From Hufsiella arboris (GTDB taxonomy: Bacteria; Bacteroidota; Bacteroidia; Sphingobacteriales; Sphingobacteriaceae): a DNA stretch of 64,000 nt. Shown here piece by piece: positions 8,629 to 18,095 of this stretch. The position numbers were made by a program, and so were the translations under genes. The first letter of the stretch is position 1, and every line of letters starts with the position of its first letter. A model generated the notes under the pieces. The model had not been told where the DNA came from, made no database searches, and saw nothing but the letters and a program-made list of their open reading frames with translations. Where the stretch lies: positions 186,001 through 250,000 of the forward strand of contig NZ_WVHT01000001.1 in assembly GCF_009834875.1 (NCBI RefSeq), read 5' to 3'.

Positions 8629-10974
8629 TTAATCAAAGGACACATTGAGCGAAGCAGATGGAATAATTGGAAGCAATGAAACCGACTGGATACGGGGCAC
8701 CAAATTTCCTTGCGGATCTTTTTTTACACCTACTGTATAAAAATAAGAGTTTCGCCTGTTATAGAGGTTATAGATGCCTAACTCCAGCTTTCCGGGATAC
8801 TTTTTCAGTAACTTCAAATTCCTTTGGGCTGCAATGTCAAGCTTATGAAACGGCTTCATTCTGGACATTCCACGGTCTCCGCCTTCATAGACAAAATATT
8901 TAGAGCCATTATTATTGGAATTTCCAGCTTTCGGGAAAGGCACTTCACTGGCATTTACGAAATAGGTTGGAACCGTAATCGCCTGGCCGCTGGCGTAATT
9001 GAACGTACAGGAAATTTGCCATTTATCAGACAAGACAACAGATTGATAAATATTCAGGACATTCCTACGGTCCTGAAGTGGAAAGAAAGGTTTCCCTGCG
9101 TCAAGCTCCGCGAAGCTATGCCTGACCTTTGACCATGTATAATTGACCCACCCCTGAAGAATTCCCGAACGTTTTTCAGCGGAAAGTTCCACGCCGAAGC
9201 TTTTTCCCTTACCGGCAGCCACACCATCATGCCAGTTGCTAGTACTGATTACTGAACCAATAGTAAAACTCCTGGAATCATACCCATCACGATAAGTTAT
9301 CAGGTTGTTCTGTCTGTTATAATAGCCTTCAAGCGTGAAAGTGAAGTTATTTTTAAAGATACTGGCTGATCTGTTTATGGAAGCTGAATATTGTTTTGAG
9401 GACTGTGGCTTAATCAATTTGTCGGCTGATAAAATAATGTCGACCGGCAGACCGAGGCCGTTATTTACCAGTGCCTGTATAGGCTGATAGGCTTTGGTAT
9501 AGGAAAGCTTTATTGAAGTTCTGGAATTCAGCATATAATTTGCAACTATCCTTGGTTCAATAAACTGGTAAGTCGTGTCACTTGTGGAATACCAGTTGGC
9601 CCGAAGGCCATATCTCAGGATTATTTTTCTGAAAATAGTCCATTCGTCCTCAGCATATACAGCTGCATCCCTAGCTTTTCCACTTGGGAGGATGTGAAGC
9701 TTTATAACATTGCCGTCGATATTTTGGGTCGTGCTGCCAGGGCTGAAATCATGAAAAATCACATCAGCACCCGCGTTGAATTTGTTTGAATTACTTAGTC
9801 TGGTCTGGTTAATGAATTTCAACCCGAGATCTCTTATTTTACTTCTCGAGGTGTAATCCTGGTAAAAGGGCAGATTCAGGTGGCCAATATCCTCAAGCTT
9901 TAAGTGATATTCATTGTAGAACAACTGATAAGATTCAGTATGTATTGAAGCTGCGTTTTTCAGCTCAGCCATGGCATAGGACTGTGCTTTGTTTAAAGAA
10001 GACTTATTATATCGCTGACTGTCGTGATCATCAATTTGCCGGAATGAATAACCATCTTCATTGTGATATCCGGTGAAGCTAATGGTCTTAGTTTCGCTTA
10101 CGCTGGAGCTAAACTTTGCGTATCCATCATAAAAATAAAACTGCTCTCCCTGAGGATCGGCAAGACGTTTCAGCAAATCAAACATGGACCTTCTCGCTGA
10201 CATCAATAAACCGGATTTGTTTTTTTCAATTGGAACGTTAACCATCATAGAACTGCTGATAACGCCCAGGGAAGCGTTGCCAACAAAATGGTCTGTTTCA
10301 GGAGACAAGGTTGTAACATCAAGTACAGAAGCTATCCGACCTCCGTACCGTGCCGGAAAGCCCGTTTTGTACAAATCAGCCGAACGGATTAGCGAAGGAT
10401 TAAAGGTAGAAACCAAGCCAAGTAATTGTGAACTGCTGTACAGTGTTATTCCATCCTGTAAAACAAGATTTTGATCAGGAGTGCCTCCTCTGACATTGAG
10501 GTCGGCTGCACCTTCTGAGGTCGGGTTAACACCTGCCAATGTCTGAAAAGATTTGAGGACATCTTTCTGACCTAACAGCATTGGTAGTTTATTAATATCA
10601 TCCTGCATAAGTCGTTCCCGTCCTATCTGGACATCTTTCACTTTATTGAGCGATGTACCATTAACCACTACCTGTTTTAATATATAATTTTTTGCACTCA
10701 GGTCAACAATTATTGAAGTGTCGCTTTTTACCTGAATCGAAACTGTCCTGGTATTGTAAAGCGGGCTACTTATAATCAGCATTTGCATTCCGGCCTGGCG
10801 TTCTATTTTGCCTGGAGAAACCTGGTGAATTACTTTTTTTTCTGCATTCTGAATGATAAGAGATTCGATCGGAGTACCTGAAACTGAGTCCTTGGCAACA
10901 ACGCTTATTCCTATCTGCTGTGCAGATGCTGTAAGCCTCAAAAGAAAACAAGCTATAATAACAGTCAGACGCAT
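8629..10974 (-). CDS. TonB-dependent receptor with N-terminal carboxypeptidase-like domain
   Basis: This 781-residue protein has a signal peptide ending near TASAQQ (residue about 19), an N-terminal beta-sandwich like CarboxypepD_reg (about 20-95), a TonB plug (VVVNGTSLNKVKDVQIGRER; ADLNVRGGTPDQNLVLQDGI; SGFPARYGGRIAS-like) and a beta barrel ending LNVSFD. It is not SusC-like: it is shorter and paired with a DUF4249 gene, an arrangement common in Sphingobacteria. The start lies 1 bp after the stop of the DUF4249 gene, so the two are translationally coupled. The substrate is unknown. Confidence 0.9.
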   Translation of the reverse strand: MRLTVIIACFLLRLTASAQQIGISVVAKDSVSGTPIESLIIQNAEKKVIHQVSPGKIERQAGMQMLIISSPLYNTRTVSIQVKSDTSIIVDLSAKNYILKQVVVNGTSLNKVKDVQIGRERLMQDDINKLPMLLGQKDVLKSFQTLAGVNPTSEGAADLNVRGGTPDQNLVLQDGITLYSSSQLLGLVSTFNPSLIRSADLYKTGFPARYGGRIASVLDVTTLSPETDHFVGNASLGVISSSMMVNVPIEKNKSGLLMSARRSMFDLLKRLADPQGEQFYFYDGYAKFSSSVSETKTISFTGYHNEDGYSFRQIDDHDSQRYNKSSLNKAQSYAMAELKNAASIHTESYQLFYNEYHLKLEDIGHLNLPFYQDYTSRSKIRDLGLKFINQTRLSNSNKFNAGADVIFHDFSPGSTTQNIDGNVIKLHILPSGKARDAAVYAEDEWTIFRKIILRYGLRANWYSTSDTTYQFIEPRIVANYMLNSRTSIKLSYTKAYQPIQALVNNGLGLPVDIILSADKLIKPQSSKQYSASINRSASIFKNNFTFTLEGYYNRQNNLITYRDGYDSRSFTIGSVISTSNWHDGVAAGKGKSFGVELSAEKRSGILQGWVNYTWSKVRHSFAELDAGKPFFPLQDRRNVLNIYQSVVLSDKWQISCTFNYASGQAITVPTYFVNASEVPFPKAGNSNNNGSKYFVYEGGDRGMSRMKPFHKLDIAAQRNLKLLKKYPGKLELGIYNLYNRRNSYFYTVGVKKDPQGNLVPRIQSVSLLPIIPSASLNVSFD

Positions 10975-10975
10975 A

Positions 10976-11866
10976 CTACTGGGGATGATTGACTGTTATG
11001 GTCTTTTTCTGTGAAAAAACACAGCTGCCGAAAACTCCAAATCCATTATCGATATTGCTAAAAGGAGGAATGATTCCTTTAAAACCGGATAACACGGCAA
11101 GTCCGAAACCATCTGTTATATAGTCATGAATATTAAGGAAAACATCGTTTGCCTGGTAAAATGATTTAAAAACGGAGTCAGTAGTGATGAGGAAAACATC
11201 GAGCTTGCTATCCGCTAGTTTTGATCCACCACGCACGGAATGAAAGTGTCCCTCGTACTTAAACGTATAGTCATTATTTGATTGAGTTACATCAGAACCC
11301 GAAATGAAAGTGGTTGTCGTGTAATATGAGCCGTAATCTAAAACGAGGATTTTATAACCGAAACGATCATTTCCCGGAGAGCTCCATCTGCCGGTTAAAC
11401 TATACATATAACCGCCGTAGGAATTGTTGTAATAAGGAGTGGGTACAGGAATTGTGTCCGGCTCTAACGCTGCCGGGGGAACCTGGGTTTGTGCTGACAC
11501 TTCCTGAAAACCTGGAGCTGACACAGTTAATTGATAAGTTTCTCCTTTTGTCACCGGAAATTTTTGTTGAGAAATTGCATAGATATTCCGGATGGAATCT
11601 TTGAGTGTAAGCAGGCAGGAGCTGTTCGTTTTGAGGTTGCTTATCTTGACTACGACGCTGTCGTTGGAAAAAAGGGTCTTGTTATCGGACATTCCTATGA
11701 TCGAGACAGGGTTAACAGAGACAAATACACTGTCGCTGGGATAAATGATACTGAACACAGCAAGCTTCTTATCACGGGGTTTGTTTATTTGTATGTCTTC
11801 AAAATGAGTGCAGGCGCAACAAATTATAGACATAAAAATAAAAGACGTAAAATTTAATTTAATCAT
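10976..11866 (-). CDS. DUF4249 family lipoprotein, partner of the TonB receptor
   Basis: This 296-residue protein has a lipoprotein signal (FIFMSIICCACTHFED, Cys19) followed by the DUF4249 beta-rich fold: KLAVFSIIYPSDSVFVSVNP at the start and a Gly/Tyr-rich centre. DUF4249 proteins are almost always encoded immediately upstream of a TonB receptor with a carboxypeptidase-like domain, as here (1 bp gap), and probably act as surface ligand-binding partners. That role is inferred from context, as no biochemical function is established. The 200 bp upstream (11867-12066) contain no gene. Confidence 0.85.
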   Translation of the reverse strand: MIKLNFTSFIFMSIICCACTHFEDIQINKPRDKKLAVFSIIYPSDSVFVSVNPVSIIGMSDNKTLFSNDSVVVKISNLKTNSSCLLTLKDSIRNIYAISQQKFPVTKGETYQLTVSAPGFQEVSAQTQVPPAALEPDTIPVPTPYYNNSYGGYMYSLTGRWSSPGNDRFGYKILVLDYGSYYTTTTFISGSDVTQSNNDYTFKYEGHFHSVRGGSKLADSKLDVFLITTDSVFKSFYQANDVFLNIHDYITDGFGLAVLSGFKGIIPPFSNIDNGFGVFGSCVFSQKKTITVNHPQ

Positions 11867-12066
11867 ATTTCTTTGCTGTTAGACGGCATTTTTTTAACTA
11901 AATAAATTAGTCCTAATATAGCTTTATCTAAAGTTTTATTGTGAGTTAATTAACGATTTGTAATTAGCGGCAATAATTATTCAAAAACGCCCGTGGATTA
12001 CCAAAAATTGGGCTCCGACATCGGACGATATAAGCCTGTTATTTAATTCCCGAAAGCGGTGACGTC

Positions 12067-14517
12067 TTAGTTTCCATTCCTTACCCGCTGTTGTTCCCCC
12101 AGGGAACCGGACGATCGATCTCGGGCAGCGCTTACACTGGTACGACCGAAGTTATAAGTAGCTGTCAGCCTGAACACCCGGCTTTCCTGCTTTTGAGATA
12201 ACCGGTAATCCTGCGATGGTATTGCGCTTTTAATCTTAATAATTCGTTGATTAAACAAATCGTTACCCGCCATCTTTAAGTTAATTCTATTTTTTGCAAA
12301 TGACTTACTTACGCCCAGATCAACGCCGTAAATTGGTTTTGCAAGGTAGGTTCCATAAGCCTGGGCTGAGGTGTAGTTTACAGATAGCTCTGTACTAACA
12401 GTAGGGCTCAGCGTAAATGTTTGTACCGAGTTTAAGATTAAAGTTACTTTTTGATTTTCAAATGGCGCACCCATCAGATTAGGCGACTTATAACGATTGT
12501 AATAAATCGTTGCGTCATTGTTTGTTTTCCACCAATCAGCAATCGATATGGGTTGATTGATATTGGCACTTAAAATATCCCTTGATGCCAGGTTTTGATC
12601 AAACAGCGTAAGCGTTTTGTTAACGGTATCTGTAAGCAGCGTGGTTGTAATTACATCTTTAGTACGCGAATAATTAAGCGTCACATTGGTGGTTTTCTTG
12701 AAGCCGTAGGACAGTTCAAAGTTATTCGAATACTCCGGTTTCAGGTAAGGATTGCCTTTTACCGAAGTGTACAGATCAGCATAATATAAAAATGGATTTA
12801 AAGATTGATAATCCGGACGGTCTATGCGTCTGTTGAATGAAATACCGAGCTCATGATCTTTAGATAAAATTTGATTGATCGTAACGTTTGGAAAGAAATC
12901 TATATAGTTTCTTTTGACACTGTTTGATGATGTATTGGAAGTGCCTTCGGAATTCGTGTTTTCTACCCTAAGACCCAGTTTTAAGTTGGTTGATTTAAGG
13001 GCCTCGTTCAAAGCTATATAGCCGGCAGTTATTTGCTCTTTATATTTAAAATGGTTGCTTAATGCTGCATTATTTCTCCACTCATTCTGTTCCAGTATTT
13101 CTGATTGAAAATCATTGTCTGTGAGCACCAAACTGCTTTTCACGCCGGTTTCTAGTTTAGTATTTGAGTTAATGGGGTAGCTGTAGTCTAACTTACCTGC
13201 ATATATTTTGATATCTGACGGAGTTCTGTTTTTAAAAATAACAGGCTCCTGAATACTATTTGATTCCCGATCAAAGAAGTAATTATTGTAAATGGTTTCC
13301 TCGGTATTGTGAAACTTTGCATAATCCAGATCAGCAACTAATTCCTGCCCGGCAGTATCTAAAACATTTGAGTAGTTTAAGTTATAAGTCTGGTTGCTGA
13401 ATAAGCCGTGACTTGTATTCAATCCTTTGATGGTAGTGTCCGCTTGTCTTTGATTGTTTGTAACCAACGTGACGATGTTCGTTTGAAACGAATTGGAATT
13501 GCGGTAACCGTTGAATGTAAAGCCTACTATGCTCTTCTTACTTAGGTTATAATCAACGCCTGCCTTTAGTGTGTTATTGATTTTATGCTCGACCTGGTTT
13601 CCGTCCTGGTCTAGAAACGTCACTTGATTTTTTGAAGTAATACTCCGGTCAATAGTGAGGTTTTCACCCAATTCATTATTTCCGTAATTATAGTTGCCGA
13701 AAATATTTAATTGTCTGACGCGGTGATTTAAAGTTAAACCTGCCTCAGATTTATAATAACTTCCATAGCCCAGCCCTCCAAGAAGCGAGCCGTTTGTACC
13801 GTAGGCGGCATTTTTCTTTAATTTTATATTTATAATCCCTCCTGAACCCTCGGCATCATATTTAGCTGACGGATTGGCAACAATTTCTATACTTTGGATA
13901 GCGCTTCCGGAAGTAGAACTTAAAAGATCCTTTAATTGGGAAGCAGATAAATGAGTTAATTTTCCATCGAGCATAACCGTCACACCGGTTTTGCCTCGAA
14001 AGCTAATGTTACCATCATTATCTACGGTAACACCAGGTGCCTTGGACAAAATTTCCAAAGCGGAATTTCCAGCGGCCAATATACTCCCGGCAATATTCAT
14101 GATAAGTATATTGTCCCGTTTCTCTATTAGAGGCTTTTTCCCTGTTACCAAAACAGAGTTTAATTCTTGCACATCCGGGATCAGCCGGATAGTGTCAGTT
14201 TTTACGAATTAATTATCCTTCATCTCGATTCCCTCGTATTGGTATTTTTTGTATCCTGTGGCGTCAACGGACAAATAATAGGATCCAAGAGGAATTTTTT
14301 TGAATAAGAAAACACCTTCCAGGTCTGTTTGCGAAGTTTTTAGGAGCACAGAGTCTTTTGAATAATACAAGCGAACGGTTACAAAACTCAATGCTTGTTT
14401 TTTTTCGTTAACAATCTTACCACGAATTTCATTTTGCGAATCGTCGATTTGTGCAAAAACTGAAAAAGGAAGATGGCAGATAAAAAGAAATATTGACTTT
14501 CTGTAAAGATTAGGCAT
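12067..14517 (-). pseudogene. Outer-membrane TonB-type beta-barrel receptor interrupted by one in-frame TAA
   Basis: A single frame runs from ATG 14517 to the stop at 12067 (817 codons) but carries TAA at 14209-14211. The first 102 codons encode a signal peptide (FICHLPFSVFAQ) and a carboxypeptidase-regulatory-like domain (IRGKIVNEKKQALSFVTVRL). After the stop the same frame continues FVKTDTIRLIPDVQELNSVL, VTGKKPLIEKRDN, a plug (ALEILSKAPGVTVDNDGNIS; DAEGSGGIINIKLKK) and the barrel of the OMP_b-brl_3 type. A GTG at 14172 could restart translation but would give a protein without signal peptide, so export is unlikely. No frame change is needed, so one substitution explains the break. Sequencing error or recent inactivation are both possible. 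Confidence 0.8.
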
Positions 14518-14699
14518 TAGTGGATTAATTTGCTCTAAAATAGTGGAGCTATTTAACCGAAGTGTAATTTTAACAGATTTTAACGATTTATTTGAAAATA
14601 ACCAGCCATTAGACTTAAAAAAGTTAAAAATCGTTAAATGTGTAACCCCCTTAACTTATTTAAGGTTTAAGCATTGACATTTATACGAAACAAACCTTT

Positions 14700-15125
14700 A
14701 TGAAACATCACTTTACAATTTTTTTTCTGTTTATTGGTTTGATCAGTTTCGGCCAAACCAAACCAACTGAAAGTTTAGCCAGTCAGCTCAAAGCAGATAT
14801 TGGGTTTGAAGGGATTGGCTTGTCTTATGAACCAAAGTTGTTAAACCAGCTAACGATTCAGTGCAGCGGCGGTATCGGAGGATATTACTCAGTATCCGAA
14901 TCGAGTTTTGATTATGATTTAAATCCAACTAAACCAGCCTTCTTTGTATCTGTAAATCCTAAATTTTTCATCGCTCAGAAAACAAGAGCGCTAAAGAGCA
15001 AGGATACACGTCTGAATTCCGGTAACTATATGCTGAGCGCTTTAAGCAAGCTAATTTTAGATGGAACGAGAGATTGTGTGAGTATAACGAAAAGTATTTT
15101 TAAGTCCTACGGTCAGTTAGATTGA
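14700..15125 (+). CDS. Short secreted outer-membrane-protein-like product, probably truncated
   Basis: This 141-residue product has a clear signal peptide (FTIFFLFIGLISFGQT) and beta-strand-like stretches (LKADIGFEGIGLSYEP; CSGGIGGYYSV; PAFFVSVNPKFFI) reminiscent of small porin-like barrels of Sphingobacteriaceae. The barrel-like pattern fades after about residue 110 (SGNYMLSALSKLI), where a full-length relative would be expected to continue with more strands, so a frameshift near 15040 is suspected but not proven. A different frame is open briefly beyond that point. The function is unknown. Confidence 0.5.
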   Translation: MKHHFTIFFLFIGLISFGQTKPTESLASQLKADIGFEGIGLSYEPKLLNQLTIQCSGGIGGYYSVSESSFDYDLNPTKPAFFVSVNPKFFIAQKTRALKSKDTRLNSGNYMLSALSKLILDGTRDCVSITKSIFKSYGQLD

Positions 15126-15436
15126 CAGGCTTTTGAGATTCGAGAATAACTTAACAATATGTTCAGAGATGTGATAAGTTATGCTCACATGTGAGAGTGG
15201 TTGGTGCATGTTATATACATGCACCATTCTCCGTTTTGTTAATTTGTTAGTTTGTAATTTATTGGAGAATACACCACTCTCACTTTAATCCATCTGATTT
15301 TCGATTGAATATTTGAATATGAAAGCTTGCCTAAATAATTGATGAAAGGTCGTTAGATGTAGTAACCCAATTTAAAGCCGATAGATCGTTTCGTAGGCTT
15401 TATTGTCCGAAGGTCGTTGAGGAATGAATTTGTACT
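15126..15436. other. Non-coding gap with nested inverted repeats
   Basis: No gene is seen in this 311-bp gap. It holds an organised set of inverted repeats at 15184-15283 (listed separately); the remaining about 150 bp up to the stop of the next minus-strand gene show nothing recognisable. Confidence 0.6.
15184..15283. repeat. Nested inverted repeats, possible structured RNA or miniature element
   Basis: The palindrome CTCACATGTGAG lies at 15184-15195. An outer 11-bp pair, GTGAGAGTGGT (15191-15201) and ACCACTCTCAC (15273-15283), encloses a 9-bp hairpin GGTGCATGT / ACATGCACC (15203-15225, loop TATAT) and a 7-bp pair ATTCTCC (15226-15232) / GGAGAAT (15264-15270). Together these could fold as a three-way junction. 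It may be a non-autonomous mobile element, a transcript-end structure or an RNA; no family was recognised. Confidence 0.6.
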
Positions 15437-15886
15437 TTACAGGGCTTTAAAAAAGCGTTCCGCATCTTTTAATAATATTTCTTCCTGTACCCTATAAATA
15501 TACCCAAACCAGCCAAGCACTATAAGATAAAAAATGATTCCCCATGCAGGCATTTCCGTATTGCCTATGAAATGCGCTAAAAGCCAAATGATACCTAATA
15601 GCGCAATTATTATTAATTCAATCCGCAGCTTTGTTTGTAGTATAACGTTTGTTTTATTTTTATCGACAGGCTCTATTTTTGCATTTACATTTATGCCTTC
15701 TATATTAAACATATTGATTCTGGCTGTTCCTACAGATAGAACAGATATGAATTTATAATCATCATCATTTATCTTTCTTATTGTAAATTCAGTTTGGGAA
15801 TAATGATTAAGCTTGTTTTTTACTTTCTCGGCAGGAATGAATATGTTGACTTTTTTATGAAGTAGAAGAGGTTTTAAAAAGTTCAT
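15437..15886 (-). CDS. Hypothetical membrane protein with two C-terminal TM segments
   Basis: This 149-residue protein has a soluble N-terminal half (about 1-85, beta-rich: FTIRKINDDDYKFISVLSVG) followed by two hydrophobic helices at about 89-107 (LIIIALLGIIWLLAHFI) and 113-132 (PAWGIIFYLIVLGWFGYIY). There is no signal peptide. It is AT-rich like the surrounding accessory genes. No family was recognised. It stands alone, facing the nested-repeat region downstream. Confidence 0.65.
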   Translation of the reverse strand: MNFLKPLLLHKKVNIFIPAEKVKNKLNHYSQTEFTIRKINDDDYKFISVLSVGTARINMFNIEGINVNAKIEPVDKNKTNVILQTKLRIELIIIALLGIIWLLAHFIGNTEMPAWGIIFYLIVLGWFGYIYRVQEEILLKDAERFFKAL

Positions 15887-16004
15887 GGTTAGTACCGCTT
15901 TTATAGAAAAAGTTATCTAATTAAGTATTGAGGATGCTTTTTTAGAAGCTTTCATTGAATCGATATTTATGGAAATCAATTTATATTTTTAAATAAAAAC
16001 GATA

Positions 16005-16856
16005 ATGAATCTTCCCCCTGAGGCTACGCACTTTTTTACAAATGTCCAGTTTGAGTTAATCCCAGAAATCAGTTACACAAAATTAGAAACGCTAAGCCAA
16101 TTTTCGAAGAATACAGGCTTCAATTACATTGAGCTAAGAGAAGCGTTGATTAAAGTCGTATGGTCTAAAATATCTGGATTAAAAGCAATAGCGTATGATA
16201 AAGAACTTACCGATCAATATCAAAGCGAAATTCTAATTATTGATGGAATGCTCCAAATGGAACATGAACGATCGGTATGCGAATTTATTTTTTATGGCAA
16301 ATCGTCTTTAGATGCTATGGCAACATTTGTTAATAAAAGGTTTAACCTAGGTTTTAATGGAGGAGATATTGATTTCAAAAAGGCGAAGTTCCGAAAAAAA
16401 CTCATTGAAGCTAATAATAGTTTTGGCACAATACTAAATACGTTGAGTGTTTGGCTTGAACCGAATAGAGGAAAATCAGACAGTATAATATCTTTGCGTG
16501 ATTTTTGGATTCACCAAAGTAACCCTTGGATAATAATGGTTTATCCTCCAAGTGTTAAAGGCTCTCTTCCTATACCGTTAGCTCTTTCTAAAGCTAACAT
16601 ATTCCAAGGTGAAAAATGGGCCAACGAAGATTTTTTTAATTATCATTTTCAAAACCTTACAAATTTATTTAATCACATAATCGATACTATGGTAAATTTA
16701 GAGGGTCAATCCTTCGATGGAGAAGTGAAGCATAGTATAGATCCTGTACCATTCTTTCCGTTTGAAGTGAGTGATAAGTCAGGCAAAGTCAATATTAAAG
16801 AAATGGCGATAGGTAGAATAACGCAGAATTACTTATTAAATGGTATCAAGATATAA
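16005..16856 (+). CDS. Uncharacterised HEPN-like protein
   Basis: This is a 283-residue soluble, mostly helical protein with no signal peptide. No named family was recognised with certainty. Around residues 163-172 it carries SLRDFWIHQS, in which Arg165 and His170 form the R-x4-H pattern of HEPN ribonuclease-like or HEPN scaffold domains, with a preceding helix (ANNSFGTILNTLSVWL) as expected for that fold. The C-terminal helices (FQNLTNLFNHIIDTMVNL) also fit a helical bundle. Its place in an AT-rich segment with an ABC-3C system makes a conflict-related role plausible. The HEPN call rests on a short motif only. Confidence 0.5.
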   Translation: MNLPPEATHFFTNVQFELIPEISYTKLETLSQFSKNTGFNYIELREALIKVVWSKISGLKAIAYDKELTDQYQSEILIIDGMLQMEHERSVCEFIFYGKSSLDAMATFVNKRFNLGFNGGDIDFKKAKFRKKLIEANNSFGTILNTLSVWLEPNRGKSDSIISLRDFWIHQSNPWIIMVYPPSVKGSLPIPLALSKANIFQGEKWANEDFFNYHFQNLTNLFNHIIDTMVNLEGQSFDGEVKHSIDPVPFFPFEVSDKSGKVNIKEMAIGRITQNYLLNGIKI

Positions 16857-16975
16857 ATGGAATAATTAAACCAGTAGATCGTAACCCTATTAAATACTTA
16901 CAATTTTAAACAGCTTGTTTAATAAGTTTACTTTATTTATTGAAACTTGAAAATCATACATAAGGTAAACTTTAA

Positions 16976-17163
16976 TTAATCAAATTCTCTTTCATCAAAG
17001 TAATCGTATACTATCTCACCACTGACAGGATGAAGAAATTCGCCGTACCATTCATAATTTGGGTTGTACTTTATCAGTTTTAGAATCACGGTATATCCAC
17101 CTAATTTCGGAGACTTAGCATATACTTGTTCGCCTGCTTAAATTTGCTTTTTTTTATCGTCAT
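16976..17163 (-). pseudogene. Possible remnant of a small gene
   Basis: In the 308-bp gap 16857-17164 the minus strand holds about 52 well-formed codons (GEQVYAKSPKLGGYTVILKL; YNPNYEWYGEFLHPVSGEI) ending at TAA 16976-16978. An in-frame TAA lies directly before them. An ATG at 17161-17163, overlapping the end of the upstream gene as coupled genes do, is out of frame by one base, next to a run of eight A. A lost start through a slip in the A-run plus a nonsense change would explain this. No family was recognised. Confidence 0.35.
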
Positions 17164-17164
17164 T

Positions 17165-17993
17165 TTAAAAGTTTAGATGAATTCCGTTTGAAGTATTTTG
17201 AAAGCTATCTCCATATTCTTTTTTATAAGATAATGCTATAACGACATCTTCATAATCTTTTGCTTCGATTTCGTCAAGGCTCAAAAGTTCAAAATACTTT
17301 TGACCTAAAGATGTCAACATTAAATTATTCCCTCTAATGGATTTCCATCCTAATAATATCTCCTGAAAATCGACAAAGTTTAATGCGGTTAGTTCCAAAA
17401 TATCATTTAAAATACCGCTTGTCTTAATATCTAAGTTTATTGCCGGATACCAACTAAAAGGATCTTTCATAAGTTCAGGCTCGCCTTTTAAAGTTTTTCT
17501 ACCCGCCAAAGAAAGAATACATAATTTTCGATAAGTTAAGCCGGTCACTAGTGAGAGAAGTTGATTTACATCCTGCCAATCAATATCTTCTACAAATAAT
17601 GCATTGCCATAAAATGGCGCCGATGTGTCTAATTTTTCTTTCTTCATACTCATTTTTAGCTTTAATCATTATTCCTTCATACAATTCTTCAGAAGAACTC
17701 TTGTAATCCTCATGTACTGAATTGTAGAAATTTTCATTTATTATTTTACCTTGATCTAAATTCGAACTTATTTTATTGATACAGGCAATTGTAGCGGCTC
17801 CAACTCTAGCTCTTTCCTTATTTGAAAGTACTCTCGATGACAAATCATTAAGAACTTTTGTAATCAAAATGCCACAACCAACGCTGCTAACTTGATCGAT
17901 TCCATTAATCTGACTTATAATGTTACTTGCTACACCACCTAGAACGCCACTTCCAAGTTGAATAATATCTTTCGAGTCTTTGGAAATTTCCAT
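17165..17993 (-). pseudogene. Uncharacterised protein gene split by a frameshift
   Basis: Two overlapping frames look like halves of one protein of about 275 residues. From ATG 17993 the first reads DIIQLGSGVLGGVASNIISQ and NKERARVGAATIACINKI to YEERKIRHIG, then becomes unconvincing and stops at 17580. The second frame picks up as FYGNALFVEDIDWQDVNQLL, SLVTGLTYRKLCILSLAG and ends at 17165. The join YEERKIRHI-x-FYGNALF with LTYRQLCIL-like continuation matches a pattern I recognise from uncharacterised bacterial proteins with no assigned function. A one-base indel near 17600-17620 would restore it. Confidence 0.6.
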
Positions 17994-18095
17994 TTTGGTT
18001 TATTTTTTAAAGATAATTATTGAAAACTTAAGCTGGTACTATTTGAAATCAGCAAATATTACACCTTTAAAAGATTATGACTAAAAATCAGACAT

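Noticed and set aside
12067-14172. Receptor gene starting at GTG 14172 as an intact gene
   Set aside because: It would have no signal peptide or N-terminal domain, both of which are encoded in the same frame just upstream of the TAA.
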